DNA of 64,000 bases, from the NCBI RefSeq assembly GCF_000342005.1, contig NZ_AOHO01000055.1, positions 385,406-449,405 of the forward strand, in the 5' to 3' direction. Both the position numbers and the translations under genes were made by a program. Position 1 is the stretch's first letter, and the number at the start of each line of letters is the position of its first letter. The notes under the pieces are model-generated. The model made no database searches. It was not told where the DNA came from and was given only the letters and a program-made list of their open reading frames with translations. Below, piece by piece: positions 1 through 7,359 of this stretch. The DNA is from Amycolatopsis decaplanina DSM 44594. GTDB taxonomy: Bacteria > Actinomycetota > Actinomycetes > Mycobacteriales > Pseudonocardiaceae.

Positions 1-469
1 CGCCGTCCGCGCCGACCAGGAGACCCGCGACGACGGTGGTGCCGTCGTCGAAGGTCACCTCGTGGCGGCCGTCGTCGAGCGTCCGGGCGCCGACGGCCTT
101 GCGTCCCCAGTGGACGGTGCCTTCGGGGAGCGAGTCGAGCAGCATCCGCCGCAGGTCCCCGCGCTGCGCCTCGGGGCGGTCGCCCGTGCCGTCGTCGCCC
201 CGCTCGAACAGGACGGTCCCGTCCGCGTCGAGGACCCGCAGCGCCTGACGGCCCTCCAGGACGATGCCGCGGAACTCGTCCATCAGCCCGGCGGCTTCGA
301 GGGCGAGCTGGCCGTTGTAGTCGTGGATGTCGAGCATCCCGCCCTGCAGGCGCGAGGTCGGGGACGCTTCCGCTTCGTGGACCGCGGACGGGATGCCGTG
401 GACGTGCAGGACCCTGGCCAGGGTGAGGCCGCCGAGTCCGGCGCCGATGATCGTGACAGGTGTGTGCAT
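1..469 (-). CDS. FAD-dependent monooxygenase (5' part; 3' end off window)
   Basis: Only the first 156 residues are visible; the gene runs off the left edge. Flavoprotein monooxygenase of the PHBH/TetX type, expected to use FAD and NAD(P)H to oxygenate a small molecule. Visible motifs: the Rossmann FAD motif GAGLGG at residues 9-14, the acidic ribose contact E32-E34 after the second strand, a conserved RGDLRRML segment at 103-110 and the second FAD motif GADG at 153-156. The ATG at 469 is preceded by GAGGGG at good spacing. A perfect 17-bp palindrome lies 20 bp upstream of the start, suggesting control by a dimeric repressor. The substrate cannot be told from this part. Confidence 0.85.
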   Translation of the reverse strand, partial: MHTPVTIIGAGLGGLTLARVLHVHGIPSAVHEAEASPTSRLQGGMLDIHDYNGQLALEAAGLMDEFRGIVLEGRQALRVLDADGTVLFERGDDGTGDRPEAQRGDLRRMLLDSLPEGTVHWGRKAVGARTLDDGRHEVTFDDGTTVVAGLLVGADG

Positions 470-488
470 GATGACCCCTCGATCGCTT

Positions 489-505
489 CTGGAATGACAT
501 TCCAG
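489..505. promoter_or_regulatory. 17-bp perfect palindrome upstream of the monooxygenase gene
   Basis: CTGGAATG-A-CATTCCAG, two 8-bp arms around one base, 20 bp upstream of the monooxygenase ATG. Position and symmetry fit an operator for a TetR- or MarR-type dimer. No such regulator lies next to it on the right, so the cognate gene may be left of the window or elsewhere. Confidence 0.5.
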
Positions 506-598
506 AGACTGTCGAGGGCCACTGACAGGCGGCGCACACGACGCTGACTCCGGTCTGGCAGGCGCTGTCAGCCGAAGAACGGAACCGGGCAGGCGGGA

Positions 599-970
599 TC
601 AGGCCTTGTCGTGCACGGTGATCGCGTAGCCGTCCGGGTCGGAGAAGGCGAACGTGCGGCCGAAGGGCCCGTCGAACGGCTCCGTGAGGATGGGGACGTC
701 CGCCTCGGCCAGCCGGTCGTGGAGGCCCTGCGCGTCGTCGGCGTGCAGCCACAACGCGACTCCCGACCCCGGCCGCGGGGAGATGGCGTCGAGATCCGTC
801 CCCGGCACGGGTTCCCGCACCGCGAACGGGATGGTCTCGGTTCCGAACACCACCGCGTGCGGCGGTGCGACGGGCAACCTGCGCAGTCCGAGGTGGGTCT
901 CGTAGAACGCGGCGGCACGGTCGAGGTCGCGTACCTGCAGCGAGAAGAAATCGGGTCCGGTCACGGTCAT
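599..970 (-). CDS. VOC (glyoxalase/bleomycin-resistance/dioxygenase) family protein
   Basis: 123-residue single-domain protein with the VOC beta-alpha-beta-beta-beta fold: an N-terminal segment (FFSLQVRDLDRAAAFYETHLG) and a C-terminal FSDPDGYAITVHD strand typical of the superfamily. VOC proteins use a divalent metal to act on, or bind, small molecules; the exact substrate is unknown. The ATG at 970 is chosen because GGAGG lies 6 bases upstream; an in-frame ATG at 982 lacks this and falls in operator 1. Divergent from the MarR gene at 1024, with two identical operators between, so it is probably the MarR target, perhaps a detoxification enzyme. Confidence 0.8.
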   Translation of the reverse strand: MTVTGPDFFSLQVRDLDRAAAFYETHLGLRRLPVAPPHAVVFGTETIPFAVREPVPGTDLDAISPRPGSGVALWLHADDAQGLHDRLAEADVPILTEPFDGPFGRTFAFSDPDGYAITVHDKA

Positions 971-980
971 GTCGTCCTCC

Positions 981-998
981 ATGTCAGGGTGTTGACAT
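981..998. promoter_or_regulatory. MarR operator 1 (ATGTCA-N6-TGACAT)
   Basis: Perfect inverted repeat ATGTCA-GGGTGT-TGACAT just upstream of the VOC gene start. The arms are identical to those of the second site at 1008-1025, centre to centre 27 bp. Same arms and same spacer length at both sites make chance unlikely. Confidence 0.7.
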
Positions 999-1007
999 AG
1001 CGAAGGT

Positions 1008-1025
1008 ATGTCATGATGCTGACAT
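1008..1025. promoter_or_regulatory. MarR operator 2 (ATGTCA-N6-TGACAT)
   Basis: ATGTCA-TGATGC-TGACAT, same half-sites and spacing as operator 1. It overlaps the first two bases of the MarR start codon at 1024, so binding would block the regulator's own expression as well as the divergent VOC gene. Confidence 0.7.
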
Positions 1026-1467
1026 GAGTCAAGGCGAGACGGTCGGCCCGCTGGACCTGTCGGTGGGGTACATGCTGAAGCGAGCGGCCACGGCGCTTCG
1101 GACGGCGATGGACACCGCGTTGCGCCCCCTCGATCTGACCGTGCCGCAGTACTCCTGTCTCGAAGTGCTCTCCCAGCGACCGGGGCTGTCGAACGCGGAA
1201 CTGGCCAGGGCCGTGTTCGTCACCCGGCAGTCGATGAATCTGGTCCTGCGCGGCCTCCAGGACCGCGGACTGGTCACCCGCCCGACGACGGCGCCTCAGG
1301 GCCGCGCCCTGCCCAGCACGCTCACCCCCGCCGGACGCGAGCGGCTCCGCGCCGCCAGCGGCATCGTGCGCACGGTCGAGGACCGGATGCTCGCGCCGTT
1401 TTCGGCGGCCCAGCGGGGCAGGTTGCTGCACGACCTCGCCGCCTGCACCGACGCGCTCTCCGAGTGA
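1024..1467 (+). CDS. MarR-family transcriptional regulator
   Basis: 147 residues. Winged helix-turn-helix of the MarR type at about residues 35-100: a recognition region (SNAELARAVFVTRQSMNLVL), then the wing with LTPAGRERL. Dimeric repressors of this family usually release DNA on binding a phenolic or oxidising ligand. The ATG at 1024 has no clear ribosome site and ends operator 2, so the mRNA may be leaderless. Divergent from the VOC gene; the paired operators predict autoregulation plus control of that gene. The next gene on the right is convergent, with a single base between the two stop codons. Confidence 0.88.
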   Translation: MSQGETVGPLDLSVGYMLKRAATALRTAMDTALRPLDLTVPQYSCLEVLSQRPGLSNAELARAVFVTRQSMNLVLRGLQDRGLVTRPTTAPQGRALPSTLTPAGRERLRAASGIVRTVEDRMLAPFSAAQRGRLLHDLAACTDALSE

Positions 1468-1468
1468 C

Positions 1469-1903
1469 TCAGGATCGCGTGCTCACCGACGTCTCCGGTT
1501 TGAACGCGAACACGTCGGCGCCTTGGACCAGCACGTGCCATTCACCGCAGACCTTGTCGGTCCTGCTCTCCTGTCCCTGCGGCCACCACTCGGCGGCGAG
1601 CGTGGCCGCCTGTGCCGCGGCCGCCCCCGGCACGCAGACGGCGGGCAGCGTCCCGCCGGTGAATCTCAGGAGCCGCTCCGAACCCGTGGTCCGGATGACC
1701 TCCGTGATCGACGCTGCCCCGTCCGGCACCCATTCCGGCAGCCGGGCATCCTTGTCACGCTTGCCCTCCGCGCCGGTCGCGTAGCCGACCGTCTTGACGT
1801 GTCCGTTCGCCTTTTCGGTCAGACCTTCCTTGAGCCCGCATCCGGACAGGGCGACCGTGGCCGTCGCGGCGGCAAGGACCGCCGCGGTGATCTTCGTGTT
1901 CAT
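1469..1903 (-). CDS. Small lipoprotein of unknown function
   Basis: 144 residues. The N-terminus is a lipoprotein signal peptide with a lipobox (LSGC, Cys at about 22), so the mature protein should be lipid-anchored to the outer face of the membrane. The rest has no domain I recognise; two further Cys residues (in AVCVPG and KVCGEWHV) could form a disulphide, and the centre is Ala-rich. The stop is one base from the convergent MarR stop. A 119-bp gap separates it from the divergent SnoaL-like gene. Confidence 0.75.
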   Translation of the reverse strand: MNTKITAAVLAAATATVALSGCGLKEGLTEKANGHVKTVGYATGAEGKRDKDARLPEWVPDGAASITEVIRTTGSERLLRFTGGTLPAVCVPGAAAAQAATLAAEWWPQGQESRTDKVCGEWHVLVQGADVFAFKPETSVSTRS

Positions 1904-2022
1904 ACGATCGAGTCAACCCTGCGGAAACGGTCGCGGGATCGGACTTTCGGCCCGGCCGGGCCGCCATCCGGCCGATCCCCACGGCGGATAACCGCCAGCG
2001 GCCAGGTTCGCCGCGCATCACA

Positions 2023-2604
2023 GTGGTCGTCGTGACAACGACAACAGACGCCCTGTCCGTACTCAAGGGCATGTACGCGGCCGAAGCCGAGTACCTCGCC
2101 GCGGGCGGTCCCGGCGAGGCGACCTTCGCGCCGCTCGCCCCGTTCTTCTCTCCCGACGTGGTGCTGCACCAGGCGGAAGGCCTGCCCTACGGCGGAATCT
2201 GGCGCGGACACGAGGGCATGGAACGGTTCTTCGCCGCCATGAGCGGCACCTGGGACGTCTTCGACATGGTGTCGCAGAACTTCCTGAGCGAGACCAGCCC
2301 GCTGGTCGTCCTCACCCACGTGCGCGCCCGGGCCAGGGCCACCGGCCGAGAGCTGGATTTCCCGATCCTGCAGACGATCACCGTCGAGGACGGGCGCATC
2401 ACCGAGGTGCGGCCGTTCTACTGGGACACCGCGGCGATCGCGGCGGTCTGCACGAACTACCATTCCGCTGATGACCGCCTACCACGATCTCGAACTGTTC
2501 GAGGAAGCCGCTTCCCTGCCGGAGCGGCAGCAGAAGATCCTGCTGACCATCCGCGAATGGGTGGTGGAGTACGGCTACTCGCCGAGCACGCGCGAGATCG
2601 GTGA
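2023..2604 (+). CDS. SnoaL/NTF2-like protein (C-terminal extension doubtful)
   Basis: Residues 1-145 have the NTF2/SnoaL cone fold pattern: FSPDVVLHQAEGLPYGG, W-RG-EGMERFF and the end strand VEDGRITEVRPFYWDT. Such proteins are small-molecule isomerases, hydrolases or binders. GTG start at 2023 or 2032; no clear ribosome site. After TNYH the frame stays open for about 48 more residues, overlapping the LexA-type gene by 134 bases with a low-complexity Arg-rich sequence not typical of the fold. A stop (TGA at 2469-2471) overlapping the next ATG lies in another frame, so a one-base shift near the end is suspected. The core domain call is firm, the extension is not. Confidence 0.7.
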   Translation: MVVVTTTTDALSVLKGMYAAEAEYLAAGGPGEATFAPLAPFFSPDVVLHQAEGLPYGGIWRGHEGMERFFAAMSGTWDVFDMVSQNFLSETSPLVVLTHVRARARATGRELDFPILQTITVEDGRITEVRPFYWDTAAIAAVCTNYHSADDRLPRSRTVRGSRFPAGAAAEDPADHPRMGGGVRLLAEHARDR

Positions 2605-3127
2605 AGCGGTCGGGCTGCGCTCGACGTCCTCGGTGTCGAAGCATCTGGCCGCCTTGGAGGAGAAGGGTTTTCTCCGCCGCAGCAGCTCGATCTCCCGCCC
2701 CATCGACGTCCGCGCCTTCCTGCACGGCACCACGTCGAAGAAATCCACAGAGGACTCCGTACCGGTCCCCGTCGTCGGTGACATCGCCGCGGGGACACCG
2801 ATCTCGGCCGTCGAGCACGTCGACGACGTGATGACCCTTCCGCGTGAACTCACCGGGCGCGGCAACGTCTTCGGCCTGCGGGTGCGCGGTGATTCGATGA
2901 TCGACGCGGCGATCTGCGACGGCGACATCGTCGTGGTAAAGCAGCAGCAGGAGGCGCACTCCGGCCAGATCGTCGCCGCGATGATCGACGAGGAGGCCAC
3001 GGTCAAGGTGTACCGCCGCCGCGACGGCCACGTGTACCTCGAACCGCGCAACCCCGCCTACGACGTCATCGACGGGGACCGCGCGACCGTGCTCGGTGTC
3101 GTGGTTTCCGTGCTGCGCAGCGTCTGA
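2471..3127 (+). CDS. LexA-type self-cleaving repressor (S24 family)
   Basis: 218 residues. The N-terminal winged helix (residues 15-75, PSTREIGEAVGL) resembles LexA, and the C-terminal S24 peptidase domain carries the Ala107-Gly108 cleavage site (DIAAGTP), catalytic Ser142 (RGDSMIDA) and Lys179 (ATVKVY). RecA-stimulated self-cleavage would relieve repression after DNA damage or another signal. The N-terminal wording differs from the usual actinobacterial LexA, so this may be a paralogue with its own regulon; I leave the symbol blank. It starts directly after the SnoaL-like gene, suggesting co-transcription. No SOS box with correct spacing was seen nearby. Confidence 0.85.
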   Translation: MTAYHDLELFEEAASLPERQQKILLTIREWVVEYGYSPSTREIGEAVGLRSTSSVSKHLAALEEKGFLRRSSSISRPIDVRAFLHGTTSKKSTEDSVPVPVVGDIAAGTPISAVEHVDDVMTLPRELTGRGNVFGLRVRGDSMIDAAICDGDIVVVKQQQEAHSGQIVAAMIDEEATVKVYRRRDGHVYLEPRNPAYDVIDGDRATVLGVVVSVLRSV

Positions 3128-3165
3128 CGCGTTTCTGTCGGTGGCCGGGAGTAGCTTCGGCGCCC

Positions 3166-3507
3166 ATGTACGAAATCGACTTCGTCGAGTTCCCGTCGAG
3201 TTCGGCGGCGGACTCGAGCAGGTTCTTCGAAAAGGCCTTCGGGTGGACGGCGACGTCGTACGGCCCGACGTACTCCGATGTCCAGAGCGGCGGCGCGGTC
3301 TCGTTCGGCTTCCAGCAGGACACCGCGGAGCAGACGGCCGCGCCGCTGGTGACGATCCGCACCGGCGACCTCGACCAGGCGAGGGGTTCCGTCGAGGCCG
3401 CGGGCGGAGTCGTCACGGTCGAGCCTTTCTCGTTCCCCGGCGGCCGCCGGTTCCACTTCCGCGAGCCCGGCGGCGCCGAACTCGCCGTGTGGTCCCCGGA
3501 CTCCTGA
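3166..3507 (+). CDS. VOC family protein
   Basis: 113 residues. Single glyoxalase-fold module: begins IDFVEFPSSSAADSSRFFEKAFGW, ends FREPGGAELAVWSPDS, with the usual VTIRTGDLDQA centre. Members act as metal-dependent lyases, dioxygenases or binding proteins; nothing here fixes a substrate. ATG start 38 bp after the LexA-type gene on the same strand, so it may be read through from it. Convergent with the DoxX-like gene, stops 2 bp apart. Confidence 0.78.
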   Translation: MYEIDFVEFPSSSAADSSRFFEKAFGWTATSYGPTYSDVQSGGAVSFGFQQDTAEQTAAPLVTIRTGDLDQARGSVEAAGGVVTVEPFSFPGGRRFHFREPGGAELAVWSPDS

Positions 3508-3509
3508 CC

Positions 3510-3857
3510 TCAGGCGGCGAATCCGAGCACCAGCGAAGCGGCGACAGGCGCCAGGTACATCAACGGGAACGCGACGTGCGAGGGCCAGTGCGCGCGGAGC
3601 ACGGTGATCACGGCACCGGTGAAGTAGAGCACCAGGCCGATCCCGGCCGCGACGCCGAGCACGGGCACCCACAGGCCGGCGATCAGGCCGAGCGCGCCCG
3701 CGGCCTTGGCGACCCCGAGCGGAGTCCACCAAGTGCGAGGAACGCCGTAGTCGGCCAGCGGCCGCACGACCCACTTGGCGCGGAAGAAGATCGAGGCGGC
3801 CGAGAAGGCGGCCATGAACGCTCCGACGACGGTGACGATGACATAGGCGGTGGTCAT
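3510..3857 (-). CDS. DoxX-like membrane protein
   Basis: 115 residues, four predicted membrane helices: residues 4-24, about 48-66, 70-90 and 98-114. Pattern and length match the DoxX/DUF4870-like family, small integral membrane proteins sometimes linked to redox or thiosulphate metabolism; the function of this one is unknown. Start at ATG 3857 because GAGGAG lies just upstream; a longer frame to 3926 has no signal for initiation and a hydrophilic leader. Transcribed away from the TetR gene at 4014. Confidence 0.75.
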   Translation of the reverse strand: MTTAYVIVTVVGAFMAAFSAASIFFRAKWVVRPLADYGVPRTWWTPLGVAKAAGALGLIAGLWVPVLGVAAGIGLVLYFTGAVITVLRAHWPSHVAFPLMYLAPVAASLVLGFAA

Positions 3858-3987
3858 TTCGGTTTCTCCTCGGCTTCTCGGTGGTTCGTCGGATTGACCC
3901 CGGCCACCGGCCCGATGTGACAGCACGTCGCGTGAAGCACGTCACGCCCTGATGCGGCGCGTTCCCGTCACCATGTCACCGTTTTAG

Positions 3988-4002
3988 AACAAGCGCTCTG
4001 TT
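3988..4002. promoter_or_regulatory. Candidate TetR operator
   Basis: AACA-N7-TGTT inverted repeat ending 12 bp before the TetR start codon and lying between the divergent DoxX and TetR genes. Arms are short, so this is suggestive only; position is typical of TetR autoregulation. Confidence 0.4.
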
Positions 4003-4013
4003 ACTCTCGCGCC

Positions 4014-4622
4014 ATGGCCCGCCCCCGCGTGCACGACCTGGACCGGCTGCTCGACGCGGCCGAGCGCCTCGTCGTCGAGGTCGGCGCCCCGGGCGTCACC
4101 GTCCGGTCGCTCGCGACCGCCGCGGGAGTGTCCAACGGCTCGATTTATCACGCCTTCGGCTCGCTCGGCGCGCTGCTGGCCCGTGTCTGGCTCCGCGCGG
4201 CAGGCGCGTTCCTCGACCTTCAGACCGAACTGGCCGACCAGGCGGAAAACCCTGCCGCGGCGGTCGTCGCCGCCGCGAACGCACCGGCCGTGTTCGCCGG
4301 CCGAAGGCCGGAGGCCGCCCGCCTGCTCATCACGGTCAAGAAGGAGCACCTGCTCGGCCCGCAAGTCCCCCAAGACCTCGCCGGCGACCTCCTCGCACTC
4401 GACAAACGCCTGGTCGCGCTCCTCGTCATGCTCGCCGAACGGCTCTGGGGCAGGCGGGACGCACAGGCCGTCGAGGTGCTGACGACCTGCGTGGTCGACC
4501 TGCCGACGGCCCTGTTCCGCCGCGCCTTTACCGCGGGTGAGCCGATCTCCGAAGACTCCCGGGCCCGGCTCTCCGCCGCGGTTCACGCCATACTCCTGCT
4601 CCCACCCCCACGGAAGGACTGA
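4014..4622 (+). CDS. TetR-family transcriptional regulator
   Basis: 202 residues. N-terminal helix-turn-helix at residues 10-55 (VTVRSLATAAGVSNGSIYHAFGS), followed by an all-helical ligand-binding domain. The next gene begins one base after its stop (TGACATG), so the regulator and the enoyl-CoA isomerase-like enzyme are translationally coupled; this suggests it responds to an acyl-CoA or related lipid. A weak inverted repeat overlaps the likely promoter. ATG at 4014 gives the standard family N-terminus. Confidence 0.88.
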   Translation: MARPRVHDLDRLLDAAERLVVEVGAPGVTVRSLATAAGVSNGSIYHAFGSLGALLARVWLRAAGAFLDLQTELADQAENPAAAVVAAANAPAVFAGRRPEAARLLITVKKEHLLGPQVPQDLAGDLLALDKRLVALLVMLAERLWGRRDAQAVEVLTTCVVDLPTALFRRAFTAGEPISEDSRARLSAAVHAILLLPPPRKD

Positions 4623-4623
4623 C

Positions 4624-5280
4624 ATGCCCACTCTTCGCCACGACGCCCCGGTGTTCCTGCTGGACCTCGGCGATGACGAGAACCGTTTCTCGCCGTCCTG
4701 GCTGGAAACCGTCCACTCCCAGCTGGACACCGTCGTCGCCTATCCGGATCCGGCGGTGCTGGTCACCGTCGGATCCGGGAAGTTCTACTCGAACGGCCTC
4801 GACCTCGACTGGCTCACCAGCAACCCCGCCCAGGCCGCGCAGTACGTCGCCGACGTCCACGAACTGCTGGCCCGTGTGCTCACCCTCGGCGTGCACACGG
4901 TCGCCGCGATCAACGGGCACGCCTTCGGCGCCGGGGCCATGCTGGCGATGGCGCACGACTTCCGGGTCATGCGCGCCGACCGCGGGTTCTTCTGCTTTCC
5001 CGAAGCGGATATCAACATCCCGTTCACGCCGGGGATGGCGGCGCTGATCCAGGGCAAGATCACCCCCGCCGCCGCGGTCGCGTCGATGACCACGGGACGG
5101 CGGTTCGGCGGCACGGACGCGCGGGATCTGGGGCTCGTGGACGCCGTCGCCGAGAAGCCCGTGCTGCTGGAGTACGCCGCCGACCTCGTCCGCCCGCTCG
5201 CCGGGAAGGACCGCGGCGCACTGTCCGCGATCAAGACGACGATGTTCACCACGGCCGTCACCGCGCTTCGGGCCAAGTAG
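4624..5280 (+). CDS. Enoyl-CoA hydratase/isomerase family protein
   Basis: 218 residues, crotonase fold without a full-length C-terminal helical region. Oxyanion-hole segments: SGKFYSNGLDLDW near residue 60 and INGHAFGAGAMLAMAHDFRVM near 100; then PEADINIPFTPGM, which resembles the delta3,delta2-enoyl-CoA isomerase branch more than the hydratases. Likely shifts a double bond in unsaturated acyl-CoA during beta-oxidation. ATG is one base after the TetR stop, giving an operon with its probable regulator. The sigma factor gene follows 5 bp later on the same strand. Confidence 0.82.
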   Translation: MPTLRHDAPVFLLDLGDDENRFSPSWLETVHSQLDTVVAYPDPAVLVTVGSGKFYSNGLDLDWLTSNPAQAAQYVADVHELLARVLTLGVHTVAAINGHAFGAGAMLAMAHDFRVMRADRGFFCFPEADINIPFTPGMAALIQGKITPAAAVASMTTGRRFGGTDARDLGLVDAVAEKPVLLEYAADLVRPLAGKDRGALSAIKTTMFTTAVTALRAK

Positions 5281-5285
5281 AAGTC

Positions 5286-6338
5286 GTGCGCACCGACGAC
5301 ACGGCGTTCGATCGCCTCGTCGAGCCGCTGCGCCGCGAGCTGCACGCCCACTGTTACCGCCTGCTCGGCTCGGCCCACGACGCCGACGACGCCCTGCAAG
5401 ACGCGCTCCTGCGAGCCTGGCGGGGGATGGACCGGTTCGAGAGTCGCAGCTCCATGCGCACCTGGCTCTACACCATCGTCACCCGCACCTGCCTGGACAT
5501 CGCGGCCGCACGCGGCAAACGGGCCCTGCCGATGGACCTGGGCCCGTCGAGCGAGCGAGTCGCGCTCGACGACGCCCCGGCGACCGAGGTGGCGTGGCTC
5601 GGTCCGTACCCTGACGCGCCGGACGTCCGGTACGAGCGGAGAGAGGCCATCGAGCTGGCGTTCGTCGCCGCGCTGCAGCACCTGCCGGGCAACCAGCGGG
5701 CCGCCCTCGTGCTCTTCGAAGTCCTCGGCTTCTCCGCCGCCGAAATCGCGTCCATAATGGACACTTCGGTCGCGGCGGTGAACAGCGCGCTGCAACGCGC
5801 GCGGGCGATCGTGGCCGAAAAGGTCCCGTCGCCCGGGCGGCAGCAGACGTCGCGGAAGCTAGAAGACACCCGGGTGCGCGAGATCGCTGCGGATTTCGCC
5901 TCGGCACTGGAACGTGGCGACGCCGACGCGCTCGTGGCGTTGCTGACCAAGGACGTCACCTGGTCCATGCCACCGCTCAGGCGGTGGTACAGCGGCATCG
6001 ACGCCGTGTCCGCCTTCGCCGTCGCGGTCCCGCTCGGCCGGTGCCCGAGCTGGCGCACCGAGGTCATCACCGCCAACGGGCAGCCCGCCGTCGCCTGCTA
6101 CCTGGGCGAATCGGCCGACACCATCCACCGCGCCTGGTCCATCAACGTGCTGTCCTTCCGAGACGATCGGATCCGCGAGATCACCTCGTTCCTCGACGCG
6201 GACCTGTTCGCGAAGTTCGATCTTCCCCCGGCGAAGGCCGTACAGAGCCGTGACGTGGCGCGGGCGGCCGGTGCCAAGGCGATCGAAATCCCGGGCGCCG
6301 ATCACAACGACCCGGCGTTGTCCACGGGCCGGAGCTGA
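5286..6338 (+). CDS. ECF sigma factor, SigG/SigX5 type, with SnoaL-like C-terminal domain
   Basis: 350 residues. Sigma-2 region at 10-75 (HCYRLLGSAHDADDALQDAL and SSMRTWLYTIVTRTCLDI), a linker containing the LGPYPD signature of the SigG/SigX5 group, sigma-4 HTH at 130-185 (LVLFEVLGFSAAEIASIMDT) and an NTF2/SnoaL-like domain at about 200-315, which in this group modulates activity without a dedicated anti-sigma factor. GTG start 5 bp after the isomerase gene. The last roughly 35 residues do not belong to the family: from about residue 319 the frame reads into an alpha/beta-hydrolase remnant containing GADHND, so the natural C-terminus has been replaced. Confidence 0.87.
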   Translation: MRTDDTAFDRLVEPLRRELHAHCYRLLGSAHDADDALQDALLRAWRGMDRFESRSSMRTWLYTIVTRTCLDIAAARGKRALPMDLGPSSERVALDDAPATEVAWLGPYPDAPDVRYERREAIELAFVAALQHLPGNQRAALVLFEVLGFSAAEIASIMDTSVAAVNSALQRARAIVAEKVPSPGRQQTSRKLEDTRVREIAADFASALERGDADALVALLTKDVTWSMPPLRRWYSGIDAVSAFAVAVPLGRCPSWRTEVITANGQPAVACYLGESADTIHRAWSINVLSFRDDRIREITSFLDADLFAKFDLPPAKAVQSRDVARAAGAKAIEIPGADHNDPALSTGRS

Positions 6339-6367
6339 TCGACGTCATCGCGGGCGCGATCCGCTGA
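6241..6367 (+). pseudogene. C-terminal relic of an alpha/beta hydrolase fused to the sigma gene
   Basis: In the sigma frame this stretch reads ...AGAKAIEIPGADHNDPALSTG, the region around the catalytic His of an alpha/beta hydrolase. Stepping one frame at the GGG run at 6326-6328 continues PELIDVIAGAIR and a stop at 6365-6367, the natural end of such an enzyme. The body of the hydrolase is absent. A deletion has therefore joined a sigma gene to the tail of a hydrolase gene, and a later one-base loss placed the present sigma stop at 6336-6338. Confidence 0.6.
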
Positions 6368-6372
6368 GGGAC

Positions 6373-7359
6373 TCAGGCCCGCCGCGCGCTCCGGCGCAGT
6401 GACAGGGAATGGCCGGGGTTGAGTTTGCGGCCGAGGCGGTCGGCCTTGGGCCACCGGACGTCGGTCGCCCAGCCCGCTTTCTCGAACAGCCAGATCAGCC
6501 GCGCGGAGATGTCGAGCTGGCCGCGGCGGACGCCGTGCCGGGCGCCGGTGGGGTCGGCGTGGTGGGAGTTGTGCCAGGATTCGCCCATCGAGGCGATGGC
6601 GAGCGGCCAGAAGTTCGCGGATTTGTCGCGGGCGGCGAACGGACGGTCACCGATCAGGTGACACAGCGAGTTCACCGACCAGGTGACGTGGTGCAGCAGC
6701 GCCACGCGGACGAGACTCGCCCAGAAGAACGCGGTGACCGCGCCCCACCACGACAAGGTGATCACGCCGCCGAGGACGGCGGGCGCGAGCAGCGTCACGA
6801 CGGTGAGCAGCGGGAACAGGCGGTCGACGCGGGCGATGTCGCGATCGGCGAGCAGGTCCGGGGCGAACCGCCGCGCGTTGGTCTTCTCGCGCTCGAACAG
6901 CCACCCCATATGGGCGTGCCAGAAGCCGCGGGCCAGCGCGGCCGGGCCGGTGCCGAACCGCCACGGGGAGTGCGGATCGCCCTCACGGTCGGCGAAGGCG
7001 TGATGGCGCCGGTGGTCGGCCACCCAGCCGATGACCGTGCCTTGCATGGCCATGCTGCCGGCGACCGCGAGGGCGATCCGCAGGCCACGGTTGGCCTTGA
7101 AGGCGCCGTGAGTGAAGTAGCGGTGGAAACCGATGGTCACACCTAGGCCGGTGAGGAAGTAGAACCCGGCCGCCAGGCCGAGATCCACCCAGCCGAGGCC
7201 CCAACCCCACGCGAAGGGGACGGAGGCTGCCAGTGCCAGCAGGGGTACTACCGCGAACAACTTGACGAGAAGGTTTTCGGTACGGGACTGCTCCCCGGAC
7301 AGGAGGGGCTGCGGCGTCTGCCGTTCTTCACTGTCCGGGGGTCTGAGAACTGAGGTCAT
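6373..7359 (-). CDS. Membrane acyl-CoA desaturase (delta-9 type)
   Basis: 328 residues. Integral membrane di-iron desaturase that introduces a cis double bond into a saturated acyl chain using O2 and reductant. All three histidine boxes are present: HRYFTH at 79-84, HRRHH at 116-120 and HNSHH near 260; four hydrophobic helices lie between. No cytochrome b5 or ferredoxin domain is fused. ATG at 7359 places the first helix at a normal distance; upstream frame to 7770 is Arg-rich and looks non-coding. It is followed by the sigma/hydrolase remnant on the other strand, stops about 34 bp apart. Confidence 0.9.
   Translation of the reverse strand: MTSVLRPPDSEERQTPQPLLSGEQSRTENLLVKLFAVVPLLALAASVPFAWGWGLGWVDLGLAAGFYFLTGLGVTIGFHRYFTHGAFKANRGLRIALAVAGSMAMQGTVIGWVADHRRHHAFADREGDPHSPWRFGTGPAALARGFWHAHMGWLFEREKTNARRFAPDLLADRDIARVDRLFPLLTVVTLLAPAVLGGVITLSWWGAVTAFFWASLVRVALLHHVTWSVNSLCHLIGDRPFAARDKSANFWPLAIASMGESWHNSHHADPTGARHGVRRGQLDISARLIWLFEKAGWATDVRWPKADRLGRKLNPGHSLSLRRSARRA

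Noticed and set aside
2489..2503. SOS-box-like palindrome CTCGAACTGTTCGAG in the LexA-type gene
   Set aside because: Half-sites resemble a LexA box but the spacer is too short, and the bases encode conserved-looking residues LELFEE. Treated as chance.
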